Below are positions 1 through 8,915 of a DNA stretch of 64,000 nucleotides, piece by piece. Numbering within the stretch: position 1 is the first letter of the stretch; the number at the start of each line of letters is the position of its first letter. The notes under the pieces are model-generated. The model worked only from the letters and a program-made list of their open reading frames with translations. It was not told where the DNA came from and searched no databases. The position numbers were made by a program, and so were the translations under genes. The stretch spans positions 1 through 64,000 of the forward strand of contig CBFHWU010000009.1 of NCBI GenBank assembly GCA_965659665.1, read 5' to 3'. This DNA comes from CBFHWU01 sp965659665. GTDB taxonomy: Bacteria; Bacteroidota; Bacteroidia; Flavobacteriales; Flavobacteriaceae.

Positions 1-44
1 TAGGAGATTCATAATTGAAGGAGAAGCTTTTAAAATATTTTTGT

Positions 45-62
45 TTGACACATTTCTGTCAA
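45..62. repeat. Short inverted repeat TTGACA-N6-TGTCAA
   Basis: Perfect 6-bp arms separated by 6 bases lie in the 156 bases beyond the 3' end of mnmE. There is no T-run beside it, so it is a poor terminator. It could be a binding site for the next gene to the left, which is outside the window. The rest of positions 1-156 is AT-rich and shows no gene. Confidence 0.25.
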
Positions 63-156
63 TAAAGCAAGTAAAAAGTATACATAATGACAAACTAAAC
101 ATAACTATTTAATCTGTTACATAAGTAATGTCAAAATATAAAGAAAGGAAAACGGG

Positions 157-1536
157 TTATTTACCAATACAGAAATTAGCAAAAATATTACCTAATAAAT
201 CATCAGTTGAAATAGTACCAGTAACCATTCCAATATGATAAAGAGCTTGTCGTATATCTATGGCCAACAAATCGCTACTCAATTTATGGTCGAGTCCTGT
301 CAAAGAAGCTTGTATGTGCTCCAAAGCGAGCTGTAAGGATTCGTAATGTCTGCTATTGCTCACCACCCCATGATGAGTATCGTCTAGTTTAAACGCGTTC
401 AAAGTCAACCATTTTTTTAAATCTTGAAGCCCCTTTTTTTGTAAAGCTGATATTTTAATAAAATCTTGATCATGTAGCTGATTTTGGTATTCGTTTAAAG
501 AAAAAGAATGTTTTTGATCAGATTTATTATGCACCAAAAGAACCTTTAGGTCATCTCTTAGCAAAGGTTGAAGTCGAAGACACAGTTGATCGGGTTGAGT
601 TTGAGCAGGGTCGTATACATATAGGAGCAAACGAGCAAGTGTAATTTTTTCTTTGGCTCGAGCCACACCAATAGCTTCGATTTTGTCATTGGTTTCGCGC
701 AGACCAGCGGTATCAATAAATCTAAATTCAATACCATCAATAAATAAACTGTCTTCGATACTGTCGCGAGTTGTTCCCGCAATTTCTGACACGATGGCTT
801 TTTCTTCGTTTAATAAGGCGTTCAGGAGAGAAGATTTCCCTGCATTGGGAAGCCCTGCTATAGCAACAGGAATTCCATTTTTTATGGCATTTCCAGCAGT
901 AAAAGAGTCAATAAGATTTTTTAACATCTCAGAAATATTGTTCAATAATATGTTGAGCTCTGATCGGTCAGCAAAAGCAACATCTTCTTCGCTAAAGTCA
1001 AGTTCTAATTCGATTAAAGAAGCAAAATCGACCAATTTTAATCGCAATTCCTCTAAATTCTTAGAAATTCCTCCTCGCATTTGTTCAATGGCAATTCGGT
1101 GGGCTGCTGCCCCTTCACTAGCAATAAGATCGGCGACTGCTTCGGCTTGAGTCAAATCCATTTTACCATTAAGAAAAGCACGAAGTGTAAATTCGCCTGC
1201 TTCGGCCATTCGAACCGAACCTTCTAAGAAAATGCGAATTAACTCTTGCTGTATAAACGATGAACCGTGACATGAAATTTCAACAACATTTTCGCCCGTA
1301 TAAGAATGAGGTCCATGAAATACACTCACCAAAACTTCATCAATAATTCGATCCTTGTACAGGATATTTCCTAGGTGTAAAGTGTGAGAGGGCACCTCTT
1401 GAAGTTTTTTTTTGGAACGAGCCACAAAGAGTGTGTCAGCTTGAGATATTGCCTCTTTTCCAGAAAGACGTATCACTGCAATAGCACCCTTTCCTGGGGG
1501 GGTTGCCAATGCTAATATGGTATCATCAAGATTCAT
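157..1536 (-). CDS. mnmE: tRNA uridine-5-carboxymethylaminomethyl modification GTPase MnmE
   Basis: MnmE works with MnmG (GidA) to modify the wobble uridine (U34) of a subset of tRNAs, using GTP and a folate-bound one-carbon unit. The 459-residue product has the usual family length. An N-terminal folate-binding domain covers about residues 1-120 and a helical domain encloses an inserted G domain. That domain shows the P-loop GLPNAGKSS at about 228-236, GTTRDS, DTAG and NKSD, and the protein ends in the diagnostic C-terminal CIGK whose Cys is needed for modification. Its ATG overlaps the stop of the upstream GNAT-like gene by one base (TAATG), so the two are probably translationally coupled. 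Identification is secure. Confidence 0.97.
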   Translation of the reverse strand: MNLDDTILALATPPGKGAIAVIRLSGKEAISQADTLFVARSKKKLQEVPSHTLHLGNILYKDRIIDEVLVSVFHGPHSYTGENVVEISCHGSSFIQQELIRIFLEGSVRMAEAGEFTLRAFLNGKMDLTQAEAVADLIASEGAAAHRIAIEQMRGGISKNLEELRLKLVDFASLIELELDFSEEDVAFADRSELNILLNNISEMLKNLIDSFTAGNAIKNGIPVAIAGLPNAGKSSLLNALLNEEKAIVSEIAGTTRDSIEDSLFIDGIEFRFIDTAGLRETNDKIEAIGVARAKEKITLARLLLYVYDPAQTQPDQLCLRLQPLLRDDLKVLLVHNKSDQKHSFSLNEYQNQLHDQDFIKISALQKKGLQDLKKWLTLNAFKLDDTHHGVVSNSRHYESLQLALEHIQASLTGLDHKLSSDLLAIDIRQALYHIGMVTGTISTDDLLGNIFANFCIGK

Positions 1537-2660
1537 TACAAATCTTTTTTGTAAGTACGTCTTCTCTTATGAAGCTCATGTTTATAATTTTTCCATAATA
1601 ACTGAATGGATGTGTTTTCCTCTAATTCAGGATTGGTTTCCACTAAGGTAATTCCTCGTTTATTGAACAATTTTTGAATATTATCAAATATAATCGCAGT
1701 TACTCCTTTGTTTTGGTATTTAGGATCAATTCCGATCAAATAAAAAGAAGCCTTGTTGTTTTTTTGACGTGCTTTTAATACATGTAAAAATCCAAAAGGA
1801 AACATTTTCCCGTTGGCTTTTTTTAGTGCATCCGAAAACGATGGCATTGTAATGGTAAATGCCACCAATTTGTGCTGTTCATCAACCACACATTTTATAA
1901 ACTCAGGGTCGATGTACGGAATATATTTCTTTTTGTAATGAGCAACTTGATAGGGCTGTATAGGAACAAAACTTTGTAAATGTTTGTAAGTGTGGTTCAA
2001 CAATTCAAACATTTCGTCCACATAGGGGAGGAGCTCTTTCGTCGAAGTAAAATTTAGTGAGGTGAGTTGGTATCGTTTTTTTACAATTTCGGCAAATTTT
2101 GTTACTTTTTCAGGTGCATCCTTTGCATCATATATTTCGATTTTAAATTCAATCCATTCGGCTTGCTTTTTAAAACCAAGTTGTTCTAAATGTTCTTTTT
2201 GATAAGGATAGTGATACCAGGTAATCATGGTGTTGAGGTGTTCAAAACCATAAACAAGCAAACCGGCTTTGTCCATATTAGAAAAGCCTTTAGGTCCTTC
2301 TACATATTGAAGTCCAAGCTCTCGACCCCATTGAGCAACGTGATCTAAAAGGGCACGAGAAATTTCTATATCATCTTCTACATCATACCACCCAAATCTA
2401 ATTTTGGGTTTTTGTTGTTCGTTCACTTCAACCCAATTTACCATTGCTGCCAATCGACCTACCACTGTTTGGTTGTTGTAAGCTAAAAATAACTTGGCCT
2501 CCGCCTTGTTAAATACAGGGTTTTTTTGGGTGTCAAATGTTGCCTTTTCCTCTTTAGTAATGGGGGGCACCCACTGTTTGCACCTACTGTACAGCTTAAA
2601 GGGAAAATGAAAAAAAGCATTGCGCTCTTTTCGTGAAATGGCTTCTTTTATTTCAATCAT
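1536..2660 (-). CDS. GNAT-like (N-acetyltransferase superfamily) protein, conserved in Bacteroidota
   Basis: This 374-residue soluble protein has no signal peptide. Its overall organisation resembles long Bacteroidota proteins placed in the acyl-CoA N-acyltransferase superfamily. The N-terminal part contains a segment about turning over small molecules (LFLAYNNQTVVGRLAA) typical of a GNAT beta-strand pair, and the C-terminal half has YLIGIDPKYQNKGVTAII, which resembles the acetyl-CoA-binding R/Q-x-x-G-x-G/A motif. The substrate is unknown. It overlaps the upstream outer-membrane gene by 8 bases and mnmE by one, so all three appear to be co-transcribed. The family call rests on the QNKG motif and length; no specific function can be given. 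Confidence 0.75.
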   Translation of the reverse strand: MIEIKEAISRKERNAFFHFPFKLYSRCKQWVPPITKEEKATFDTQKNPVFNKAEAKLFLAYNNQTVVGRLAAMVNWVEVNEQQKPKIRFGWYDVEDDIEISRALLDHVAQWGRELGLQYVEGPKGFSNMDKAGLLVYGFEHLNTMITWYHYPYQKEHLEQLGFKKQAEWIEFKIEIYDAKDAPEKVTKFAEIVKKRYQLTSLNFTSTKELLPYVDEMFELLNHTYKHLQSFVPIQPYQVAHYKKKYIPYIDPEFIKCVVDEQHKLVAFTITMPSFSDALKKANGKMFPFGFLHVLKARQKNNKASFYLIGIDPKYQNKGVTAIIFDNIQKLFNKRGITLVETNPELEENTSIQLLWKNYKHELHKRRRTYKKDL

Positions 2661-3726
2661 TTAGACGTCTTAACTTACGTTCGATTTTGTTTTGTTTTTT
2701 TACTAATTTCTTATTTTGTTTTTGGTCTCTTCTCGAGGATTTTTTATCGTTTGAATTGACAGAATTTAATTTTTTTTCAACGATTTTTATTTCTTTTAAC
2801 TTTTTTCGGTTTTGAGGTTCAATATCTTTATGTCGGTCTAAACGATACGAAATTCCTAGCCCCATAAATCCGATACTTGGTGTATTTTTCACACTCTTGC
2901 CAGTAGATATATCAATTTGTGTATTCTTATTTAGCAAATATGTTGATCCTATTTGAAGGTACACATCTGAGTTTAACTCATTTTTTAATCCCTTATACTC
3001 AGCAAATATAGACCAGCGTGAATTCAAATTACATGTAAAAGTAAGGGTAGCAAAATTAGTTTCATAACGAGTACCAAAATAGCGTACCCCAAAATTACCT
3101 ACTAAAACACTATGACCAGAAAAATGTTGTTGTGTAATCAGCACCCCTTGGCCGGAAAAAAAAGAGGGATTTAACACAAACGGACCAATGTTAAATAAAG
3201 GATTAAAACGCTCTCCGTAAGGGTAAGTATCGTCAAAACTAAACTCTGTACCAACAAAAAAGGAAACAGCAGGAACAAGATGAATCCATTTAAGGCCTTG
3301 GTTTTTTTTCCAACTGTATAGGTTAGGTTTGTACCATTCAGGATTACGGAAAGGATCAAAAAATAGATATTTTATCCCAATAGTGGTTTTTAACAGACCT
3401 GTTCTGTCTTTTGTCAACTTTCCTCTTTCCGTTTGTTGACTAAATTGGTCCATTTGGGCATCAATATTGACCATCAATTCGAGTTGTTCTTTCAAAAAAC
3501 CTACTCTTAAAGAAGTTTGAAAGCCAAAACCCTCGTATTGAGATTGATTAAACGAATCGAAGGTTCCATTCTCTGAGGTAAAACCTTGTTCGATTTGATA
3601 AACATTTTTACCAACTCCAAACGCACCTATGGATGTGCTAGGTCGATTACTGTTGATAGTTTCGGTGTATTGCCCAAATCCAAATGAGCAATTCAGCAAT
3701 AGAATATAAAAGAAATACCTGTTCAT
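2653..3726 (-). CDS. Predicted outer-membrane beta-barrel protein (transporter-like)
   Basis: The product is 357 residues from the ATG at 3726. A signal peptide (MNRYFFYILLLNCSFGFGQ) precedes a body of alternating amphipathic strands rich in aromatic residues, as in outer-membrane beta-barrels of the phenol-degradation MetA-like or porin type seen in Bacteroidota. The last 60 residues are a very basic, Lys/Arg/Asn-rich tail. A longer reading to a TTG at 3735 is unlikely because that TTG falls inside a TATCTTTG promoter box (3733-3740). It heads a minus-strand run with the GNAT-like gene and mnmE. The substrate is unknown. Confidence 0.65.
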   Translation of the reverse strand: MNRYFFYILLLNCSFGFGQYTETINSNRPSTSIGAFGVGKNVYQIEQGFTSENGTFDSFNQSQYEGFGFQTSLRVGFLKEQLELMVNIDAQMDQFSQQTERGKLTKDRTGLLKTTIGIKYLFFDPFRNPEWYKPNLYSWKKNQGLKWIHLVPAVSFFVGTEFSFDDTYPYGERFNPLFNIGPFVLNPSFFSGQGVLITQQHFSGHSVLVGNFGVRYFGTRYETNFATLTFTCNLNSRWSIFAEYKGLKNELNSDVYLQIGSTYLLNKNTQIDISTGKSVKNTPSIGFMGLGISYRLDRHKDIEPQNRKKLKEIKIVEKKLNSVNSNDKKSSRRDQKQNKKLVKKQNKIERKLRRLND

Positions 3727-3732
3727 TTTGAC

Positions 3733-3740
3733 CAAAGATA
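3733..3740 (-). promoter_or_regulatory. Bacteroidota -7 promoter box TATCTTTG
   Basis: TATCTTTG on the minus strand matches the Bacteroidota TAnnTTTG consensus and sits just before the ATG at 3726. No convincing TTG is seen at the -33 distance. It supports a very short leader and the ATG start for the outer-membrane gene. Confidence 0.4.
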
Positions 3741-3782
3741 AATAGAAATGTTAAAGATGAAATATAATTCACAACAGAATTG

Positions 3783-3790
3783 TATTTTTG
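3783..3790 (+). promoter_or_regulatory. Possible -7 promoter box TATTTTTG before the YfhO gene
   Basis: TATTTTTG matches TAnnTTTG and ends 4 bases before the ATG at 3795, which would give an almost leaderless transcript. No clear -33 TTG is seen, so this is tentative. Confidence 0.3.
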
Positions 3791-3794
3791 AATT

Positions 3795-6197
3795 ATGCAA
3801 ACATTAAAAAACGTATTTCCCCATCTTTTAGTCGGCGTCCTATTTATCGGGTTATCCTTAGCTTATTTTTATCCCTTGCTTAGCCAAAAGGTAATTCAAC
3901 AATCAGATATTACTCAATTTAAGGGAATGCAACGTCAAATTGTGGAACATCGTGCAGAATTTGACGAGGAGCCCTATTGGATTGATAATGCTTTTTTAGG
4001 CATGCCGACCTATCAAATCACTTCAAATTACCCAGCTGATATTTTAGGTTGGCTTGATCATATTATTCGTTTTTTACCTCGACCTGCTGACTATCTTTTT
4101 GTTTATTTGTTTGGTTTTTACCTTTTTATGATAAGCTTAAAAACACCTATTTTTCCTTCACTCATTGGAGCTTTGGCGTTTGGATTTTCTACCTATATGA
4201 TTATTATTTTAGGGGTAGGTCACAATACAAAGGCTCTTGCCATCGGATATATTCCTTTGGTTTTGGCGGGGGTTTTTATGGTTCTAAAAAAGCGTAGACG
4301 TTTAGGGTTTATTCTTTCAACGCTTGCTTTAGGTCTTCAGATTCACGCCAATCATTACCAAATGACCTATTATATGTTTGTACTCATCTTGGTTATTGGA
4401 ATTGTATATGCAAGAGATGCTTACGTTACAAAAACAATGAAATCATTCCTACATTCCATAGGTATTTTGTTTGGGGCACTTATTTTGGCATTGAGTTTGA
4501 ATGCCACCGGATTATTGGCGACCAAAGAATACACCTCTTTCAGTACTAGAGGACCAAGTTCGTTAAGTATTACCCCCAATGACACCCCTATTCCTATCGA
4601 AAAAGGATTGCCCTACGATTATATTACTGAGTACAGTTACGGAATTATAGAAAGTCTTAACTTATTTATCCCTCGTTTTATGGGGGGTGCAAATAGTGAT
4701 GTTTTTGATGAAAAATCCTCTCTTTTTTCACTTTTAAGAACTATTGATCCTGAAACCGCTCAACAAATTTATCGATATGCCACTCCATATTGGGGGGATC
4801 AACCCATTGTAGCTGCTCCAGCTTACGTTGGTGCTGTAGTGATGTTTTTGGCACTTATTGGGTTTATATTAATGCAACCCAAACAACGACATTGGCTTTT
4901 GGCCGGAACGTTGGTTTCGCTCGTATTATCATGGGGTAAAAATGTAGAAACAATTACTGTTTTTTTAATTGATTATTTTCCATTGTACAATAAATTTAGA
5001 GCCGTAAGTTCCATTCAAATTATTTTAGAATTGTGTTTACCCATTGCCGCTGTCTATGGAATAGTGGCTTTATTAAATAATTCCATCTCCAAACAAAAGA
5101 AACAAAAAACCCTCATTTACGCACTAGGATCACTTTTGGGAGTCATTGGGCTAACTGTTTTAAGTGCTCATGGGTTGCTTAGTTTCACGAGCTCTAATGA
5201 AATTTTTATCAGTTATCCCGAAATTATGACACCAATTATTGAGGATAGAAAAAGTATCTTACTTCAAGATTGCTTACGTACATTTTTGTTTGTTAGTGTT
5301 ACATTTTTGCTTTGTAATGTACTGTTGTCCACCTCAAAAAATTATATGGTCCTTGGTGGATTAGCTTTTTTAACATTGATTGATTTATGGTCCTTCGACC
5401 GAAATTATGTTAATTCTGATCAGTTTGTATCCAAAATTCAACTTCATCGTCCTTTTTCAATAACACAAGCAGACCGTGCAATTTTGCAAGATACCACACG
5501 TTACCGTGTCTTTGAACCTTCCCTTGGAGTATCACATGCACGTACTGCATTTTTTCATCAGGCCATTGGGGGCTATCACGGCGCTAAAATGAGTCGATTT
5601 CAAGATCTGTATGATTTTTATATCGCTAAAAACAACAGACAAATTATCAATATGCTGAATGTGAAATACATCATTCAACCCCCTACTGATGATAATGCTT
5701 TGGGGGTTGTTAAAAATCCAAATGCATTTGGAGATGTATGGCTGATTGAACAATTAAAACAAGTGGAAAATGCCAATATTGAAATAAAAAATTTAGAAAA
5801 AATTGATTTAAAAAAAATAGCTCTCACAACTCAAAAACGTTCCAAAACCTATGAAATAGATACTACAGCTCAAATTTCATTGTCTTCCAATAAAGCCAAC
5901 GAATTAATTTATTCTTTTAAAAGCACTACACCTCAATACGCCGTTTTTTCTGAAATGTATTATCCTGATGGTTGGAAGGCTTACATTAATAACCAACTTG
6001 TAGAGCATGATCGTGTAAATTATACTTTGAGAGGTTTGGAAATTCCCTCAGGTGATCATCGAATACGATTCGCATTTGAGCCTCATATTATTCAAACAGG
6101 AACTCGTATCCAAATAGGGGGTGGGATCATCTTCTTTGTGGTCGTATTAATGATTCTTTACGTACATTTTTTTAAAAAATCAACAACTGTTGAATAA
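3795..6197 (+). CDS. YfhO-family integral membrane protein
   Basis: This is an 800-residue protein with a short cytoplasmic N terminus, about a dozen hydrophobic membrane segments spread over the first 550 residues, and a final one near residues 775-795. A large extracytoplasmic domain of about 200 residues lies between them. The layout is that of the YfhO family, which in Gram-positive bacteria takes part in glycosylation of surface polymers and is related to GT-C-type glycosyltransferases. Early acidic residues (SDITQFKGM) follow the first membrane segment as in that family. It leads a plus-strand cluster with a glycosyltransferase (8-base overlap) and a flippase, supporting a role in cell-surface glycan assembly. 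The exact substrate is unknown. Confidence 0.85.
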   Translation: MQTLKNVFPHLLVGVLFIGLSLAYFYPLLSQKVIQQSDITQFKGMQRQIVEHRAEFDEEPYWIDNAFLGMPTYQITSNYPADILGWLDHIIRFLPRPADYLFVYLFGFYLFMISLKTPIFPSLIGALAFGFSTYMIIILGVGHNTKALAIGYIPLVLAGVFMVLKKRRRLGFILSTLALGLQIHANHYQMTYYMFVLILVIGIVYARDAYVTKTMKSFLHSIGILFGALILALSLNATGLLATKEYTSFSTRGPSSLSITPNDTPIPIEKGLPYDYITEYSYGIIESLNLFIPRFMGGANSDVFDEKSSLFSLLRTIDPETAQQIYRYATPYWGDQPIVAAPAYVGAVVMFLALIGFILMQPKQRHWLLAGTLVSLVLSWGKNVETITVFLIDYFPLYNKFRAVSSIQIILELCLPIAAVYGIVALLNNSISKQKKQKTLIYALGSLLGVIGLTVLSAHGLLSFTSSNEIFISYPEIMTPIIEDRKSILLQDCLRTFLFVSVTFLLCNVLLSTSKNYMVLGGLAFLTLIDLWSFDRNYVNSDQFVSKIQLHRPFSITQADRAILQDTTRYRVFEPSLGVSHARTAFFHQAIGGYHGAKMSRFQDLYDFYIAKNNRQIINMLNVKYIIQPPTDDNALGVVKNPNAFGDVWLIEQLKQVENANIEIKNLEKIDLKKIALTTQKRSKTYEIDTTAQISLSSNKANELIYSFKSTTPQYAVFSEMYYPDGWKAYINNQLVEHDRVNYTLRGLEIPSGDHRIRFAFEPHIIQTGTRIQIGGGIIFFVVVLMILYVHFFKKSTTVE

Positions 6198-7443
6198 AAA
6201 ACCAAGCCTTTTATTGATAAGCTATTACTGGCCTCCTGCAGGAGGATCTGGCGTACAACGTTGGCTTTTTATGACCCGTGAGTTAGTTCGTATGGGGTGG
6301 TCTGTTGATGTTCTTACCGTGACTCAAACGACATCAACTCCAGTGGATAAAACCCTACAACATTACGTATCAAAAAAAATAAAGGTACATCGAATTCCTG
6401 TTTGGGAGCCTGGAAAATGTAAAAAATACTCTTCCGAACGTATGGTGACTTCAAAGCGCAAATGGAGTTATTTGGTGCTATGGATTCGTGCTAATTTATT
6501 TTTTCCAGATGCTCGAATGTTTTGGATTTATGCGGCTCTAAAATGGTTGCCCGCTTATTTGCGCAAACATCCAAAAGATCTCATAATAACGACAGGACCT
6601 CCTCATAGTACTCATATGATCGGATACCGGTGTGCCAAAAAAATACATATAAAGTGGGTTGCTGACTTTAGAGATCCATGGTCTGGTTTTTTTCAAAATA
6701 AAATTTTACCTATGAGTAAACGCACCAAAAAAAAACATCTTGATTGGGAAAAAAGCATCGTCAAAAATGCGGATGCTGTTTTGACTACTGCTCCTCAATT
6801 AAAGGATTTTTACGCTTGTATAAACCCCCATGCTTATTTGGTGTATAATGGCTATGAAAAAACATTAAAAGGATCACCAAAAGATGCTTTTCAAATCACT
6901 TATACTGGAAGCCTAAAACCCAATCAAAATCCAACAGCGTTATGGATAGCACTTCAGAAATTAACCACTGAAGATCAAGAGATGATGCAGCAAGTAAGCT
7001 TACATTTTTATGGGGCAATTGCCCCTGAAGTTAAAAAATCAGTACTTGAATATGGGTTAAAAAATCACGTAAATTTTTATGAATATCAACCTAAAAATTA
7101 CATTGACAAAGCACTTACCGATGCTCGATTATTGCTGTTGATGGGAATTGATATGCAAGATACAGACAATGTCATTCACGCAAAAATATTTGAATATATG
7201 TCGGCCAAACGTCCTATCCTTTTTATAGGATCCTCCTCAAGTGATACTGCACAATTAATACGTGAATATGGATTGGGAAAAATACACTCTTTTGATCAGG
7301 TTTTAGAAATAAAAAAAACCATTCAGTATTATTATCGTACATTAAAAAGTACATTTGAACACGAAAACACTAGGGATGTAACGTATTTCTCACGAGAAAA
7401 GCAAGCTTCAGAACTCGATTTAATTTTACGTAAACAGATTTAA
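6190..7443 (+). CDS. Glycosyltransferase family 4 protein (GT-B fold)
   Basis: The 417-residue product starts with the glycine-rich GT-B loop (YWPPAGGSGVQRW) that binds the acceptor or donor in family 4 glycosyltransferases. A C-terminal Rossmann half follows, with the conserved segment HAKIFEYMSAKRPIL (about 325-340), which carries the donor-nucleotide-binding Glu. The start is a TTG at 6190, overlapping the end of the YfhO gene by 8 bases; the next ATG would delete the glycine loop, so the TTG is preferred. It lies between YfhO and a flippase, so it probably adds a sugar to a lipid-linked or surface glycan. The sugar cannot be predicted. Confidence 0.88.
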   Translation: MNKKPSLLLISYYWPPAGGSGVQRWLFMTRELVRMGWSVDVLTVTQTTSTPVDKTLQHYVSKKIKVHRIPVWEPGKCKKYSSERMVTSKRKWSYLVLWIRANLFFPDARMFWIYAALKWLPAYLRKHPKDLIITTGPPHSTHMIGYRCAKKIHIKWVADFRDPWSGFFQNKILPMSKRTKKKHLDWEKSIVKNADAVLTTAPQLKDFYACINPHAYLVYNGYEKTLKGSPKDAFQITYTGSLKPNQNPTALWIALQKLTTEDQEMMQQVSLHFYGAIAPEVKKSVLEYGLKNHVNFYEYQPKNYIDKALTDARLLLLMGIDMQDTDNVIHAKIFEYMSAKRPILFIGSSSSDTAQLIREYGLGKIHSFDQVLEIKKTIQYYYRTLKSTFEHENTRDVTYFSREKQASELDLILRKQI

Positions 7444-7445
7444 CT

Positions 7446-8915
7446 TTGGGAATAATAGCCAACCAATCGGTCAAAAATATTATCACTATTTGCGTTGCTT
7501 TTGGGCTTGGAGCAGTTAATACACTCGTTTTTTACCCTACTTTTTTTAATGCAAGCGAATATGGGTTAATTGTTTTTTTATTAGCTACTTCTAATATTTT
7601 GATGCCTCTAATAGGATTTGGAGTTAATCAAACAATCATTAAGTTTTTTAGTTCATATTCTGACGAAAAACAACAGTCAAGATTTATGAGTACTATTGTG
7701 TTTTTGCCCATATTAATTGCTATTCCTGTGGGTTCCATTGCAGTGTGGTCGCATGATCAAATCGCTCAATTTTTGTCCTCAAAAAACCCTATCATTGAAG
7801 AATATGTTTGGGTTATTTTTGTTGTAGCTCTGGCGACATCATATTTCGAAGTTTTTTACGCATGGGCTCGTGTACAACTCAAAACAGTATATGGGAATAT
7901 TCTAAAAGAAATTTATCCTAGGTTATTTTTATTTTGTTTACTTATATCAGTATATTTTTTCCAACTAGATTTAAAACAGTTTGTTCAATTATTGGTTGTT
8001 GGTTATTTTATTAGATTAATTTGGATGATGGTTATCGCTTTTCGATTGTATCAGCCCAAGTTCATATTTAAGTTTCCTAATACAATGAAACCAATGTTAA
8101 CCTATTCTTTTTATATTTTTTTAGCAGGTTCCGCATCGAGTTTGATATTAGATATTGACAAATTTATGATTCCCCAAAAAAAAGCGATTGAGCAAACGGC
8201 CTATTATGCAGTTGCGGTTTTTATTGCCACTATTGTAGAGGTGCCAGGTCGAGCTATTTTTCAAATCCTAAACCCTTTAGTTTCCAAAGCCATAAATGAA
8301 AATAACAAAAATGAAATCAAAAAGCTATACCAAAAGAGTTCATTAAATCTTTTAATAATTTCGGGATGGTTTTTTTTAATCATTAACCTAAATGTTGAAT
8401 ATTTATTTTCATTACTCTCTGACGAAGGGTATGCTTCGGCTGTTTGGGTGGTTTTGATGATTTCACTATCTAAGCTTTTTCTGATGAGTTTTGGATGTGG
8501 AACAGCGATTATCTCCAATGCTTCATTTTATAAGGTGGCCCTTGTATTTTCCGTAATGATGGCGTTTTCTGTTTATATACTAAACGAAATTTTTATCAGC
8601 CAATATGGGATCAACGGAGCAGCATTGAGTACTCTTGCTGTAGTGGTGTTTTTTCTTGTGATACGCGTCATTTATCTGCAGGTCAAAATTCAAATAATCC
8701 CTTATACCTTGAATTCTATTAAGGTTTCCGTTTTAATTCTGTTATGTTATGTGCTTTTCACTCACTTGATGCCTGTTTTATCCCCCATTGTTGGAATAAT
8801 TGTACAATCCATATTTCTATCAATTTTATATGTATCAGGGATATTGGCATTTGGTTTGTCTCATGATTTAACACGCTTATTTCATAAATTCTTTTTTAAA
8901 CAAAAAAGGATGTAA
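7446..8915 (+). CDS. Polysaccharide/oligosaccharide flippase (Wzx-like, MATE/MOP superfamily)
   Basis: A 489-residue, almost wholly hydrophobic protein with about 12-14 predicted membrane helices and short basic loops, as in lipopolysaccharide and capsule flippases that move undecaprenyl-linked oligosaccharides across the inner membrane. The N-terminal helix with GVNQTIIKFFSSY and the mid-protein DIDKFMI segment are typical of the family. It begins with a TTG two bases after the glycosyltransferase stop, so the three genes 3795-8915 read as one operon. Its last 39 bases overlap the 3' end of uvrA on the other strand. Confidence 0.88.
   Translation: MGIIANQSVKNIITICVAFGLGAVNTLVFYPTFFNASEYGLIVFLLATSNILMPLIGFGVNQTIIKFFSSYSDEKQQSRFMSTIVFLPILIAIPVGSIAVWSHDQIAQFLSSKNPIIEEYVWVIFVVALATSYFEVFYAWARVQLKTVYGNILKEIYPRLFLFCLLISVYFFQLDLKQFVQLLVVGYFIRLIWMMVIAFRLYQPKFIFKFPNTMKPMLTYSFYIFLAGSASSLILDIDKFMIPQKKAIEQTAYYAVAVFIATIVEVPGRAIFQILNPLVSKAINENNKNEIKKLYQKSSLNLLIISGWFFLIINLNVEYLFSLLSDEGYASAVWVVLMISLSKLFLMSFGCGTAIISNASFYKVALVFSVMMAFSVYILNEIFISQYGINGAALSTLAVVVFFLVIRVIYLQVKIQIIPYTLNSIKVSVLILLCYVLFTHLMPVLSPIVGIIVQSIFLSILYVSGILAFGLSHDLTRLFHKFFFKQKRM

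Noticed and set aside
653..1150. 165-codon open frame on the plus strand
   Set aside because: It lies wholly inside mnmE on the opposite strand and has no recognisable motif.
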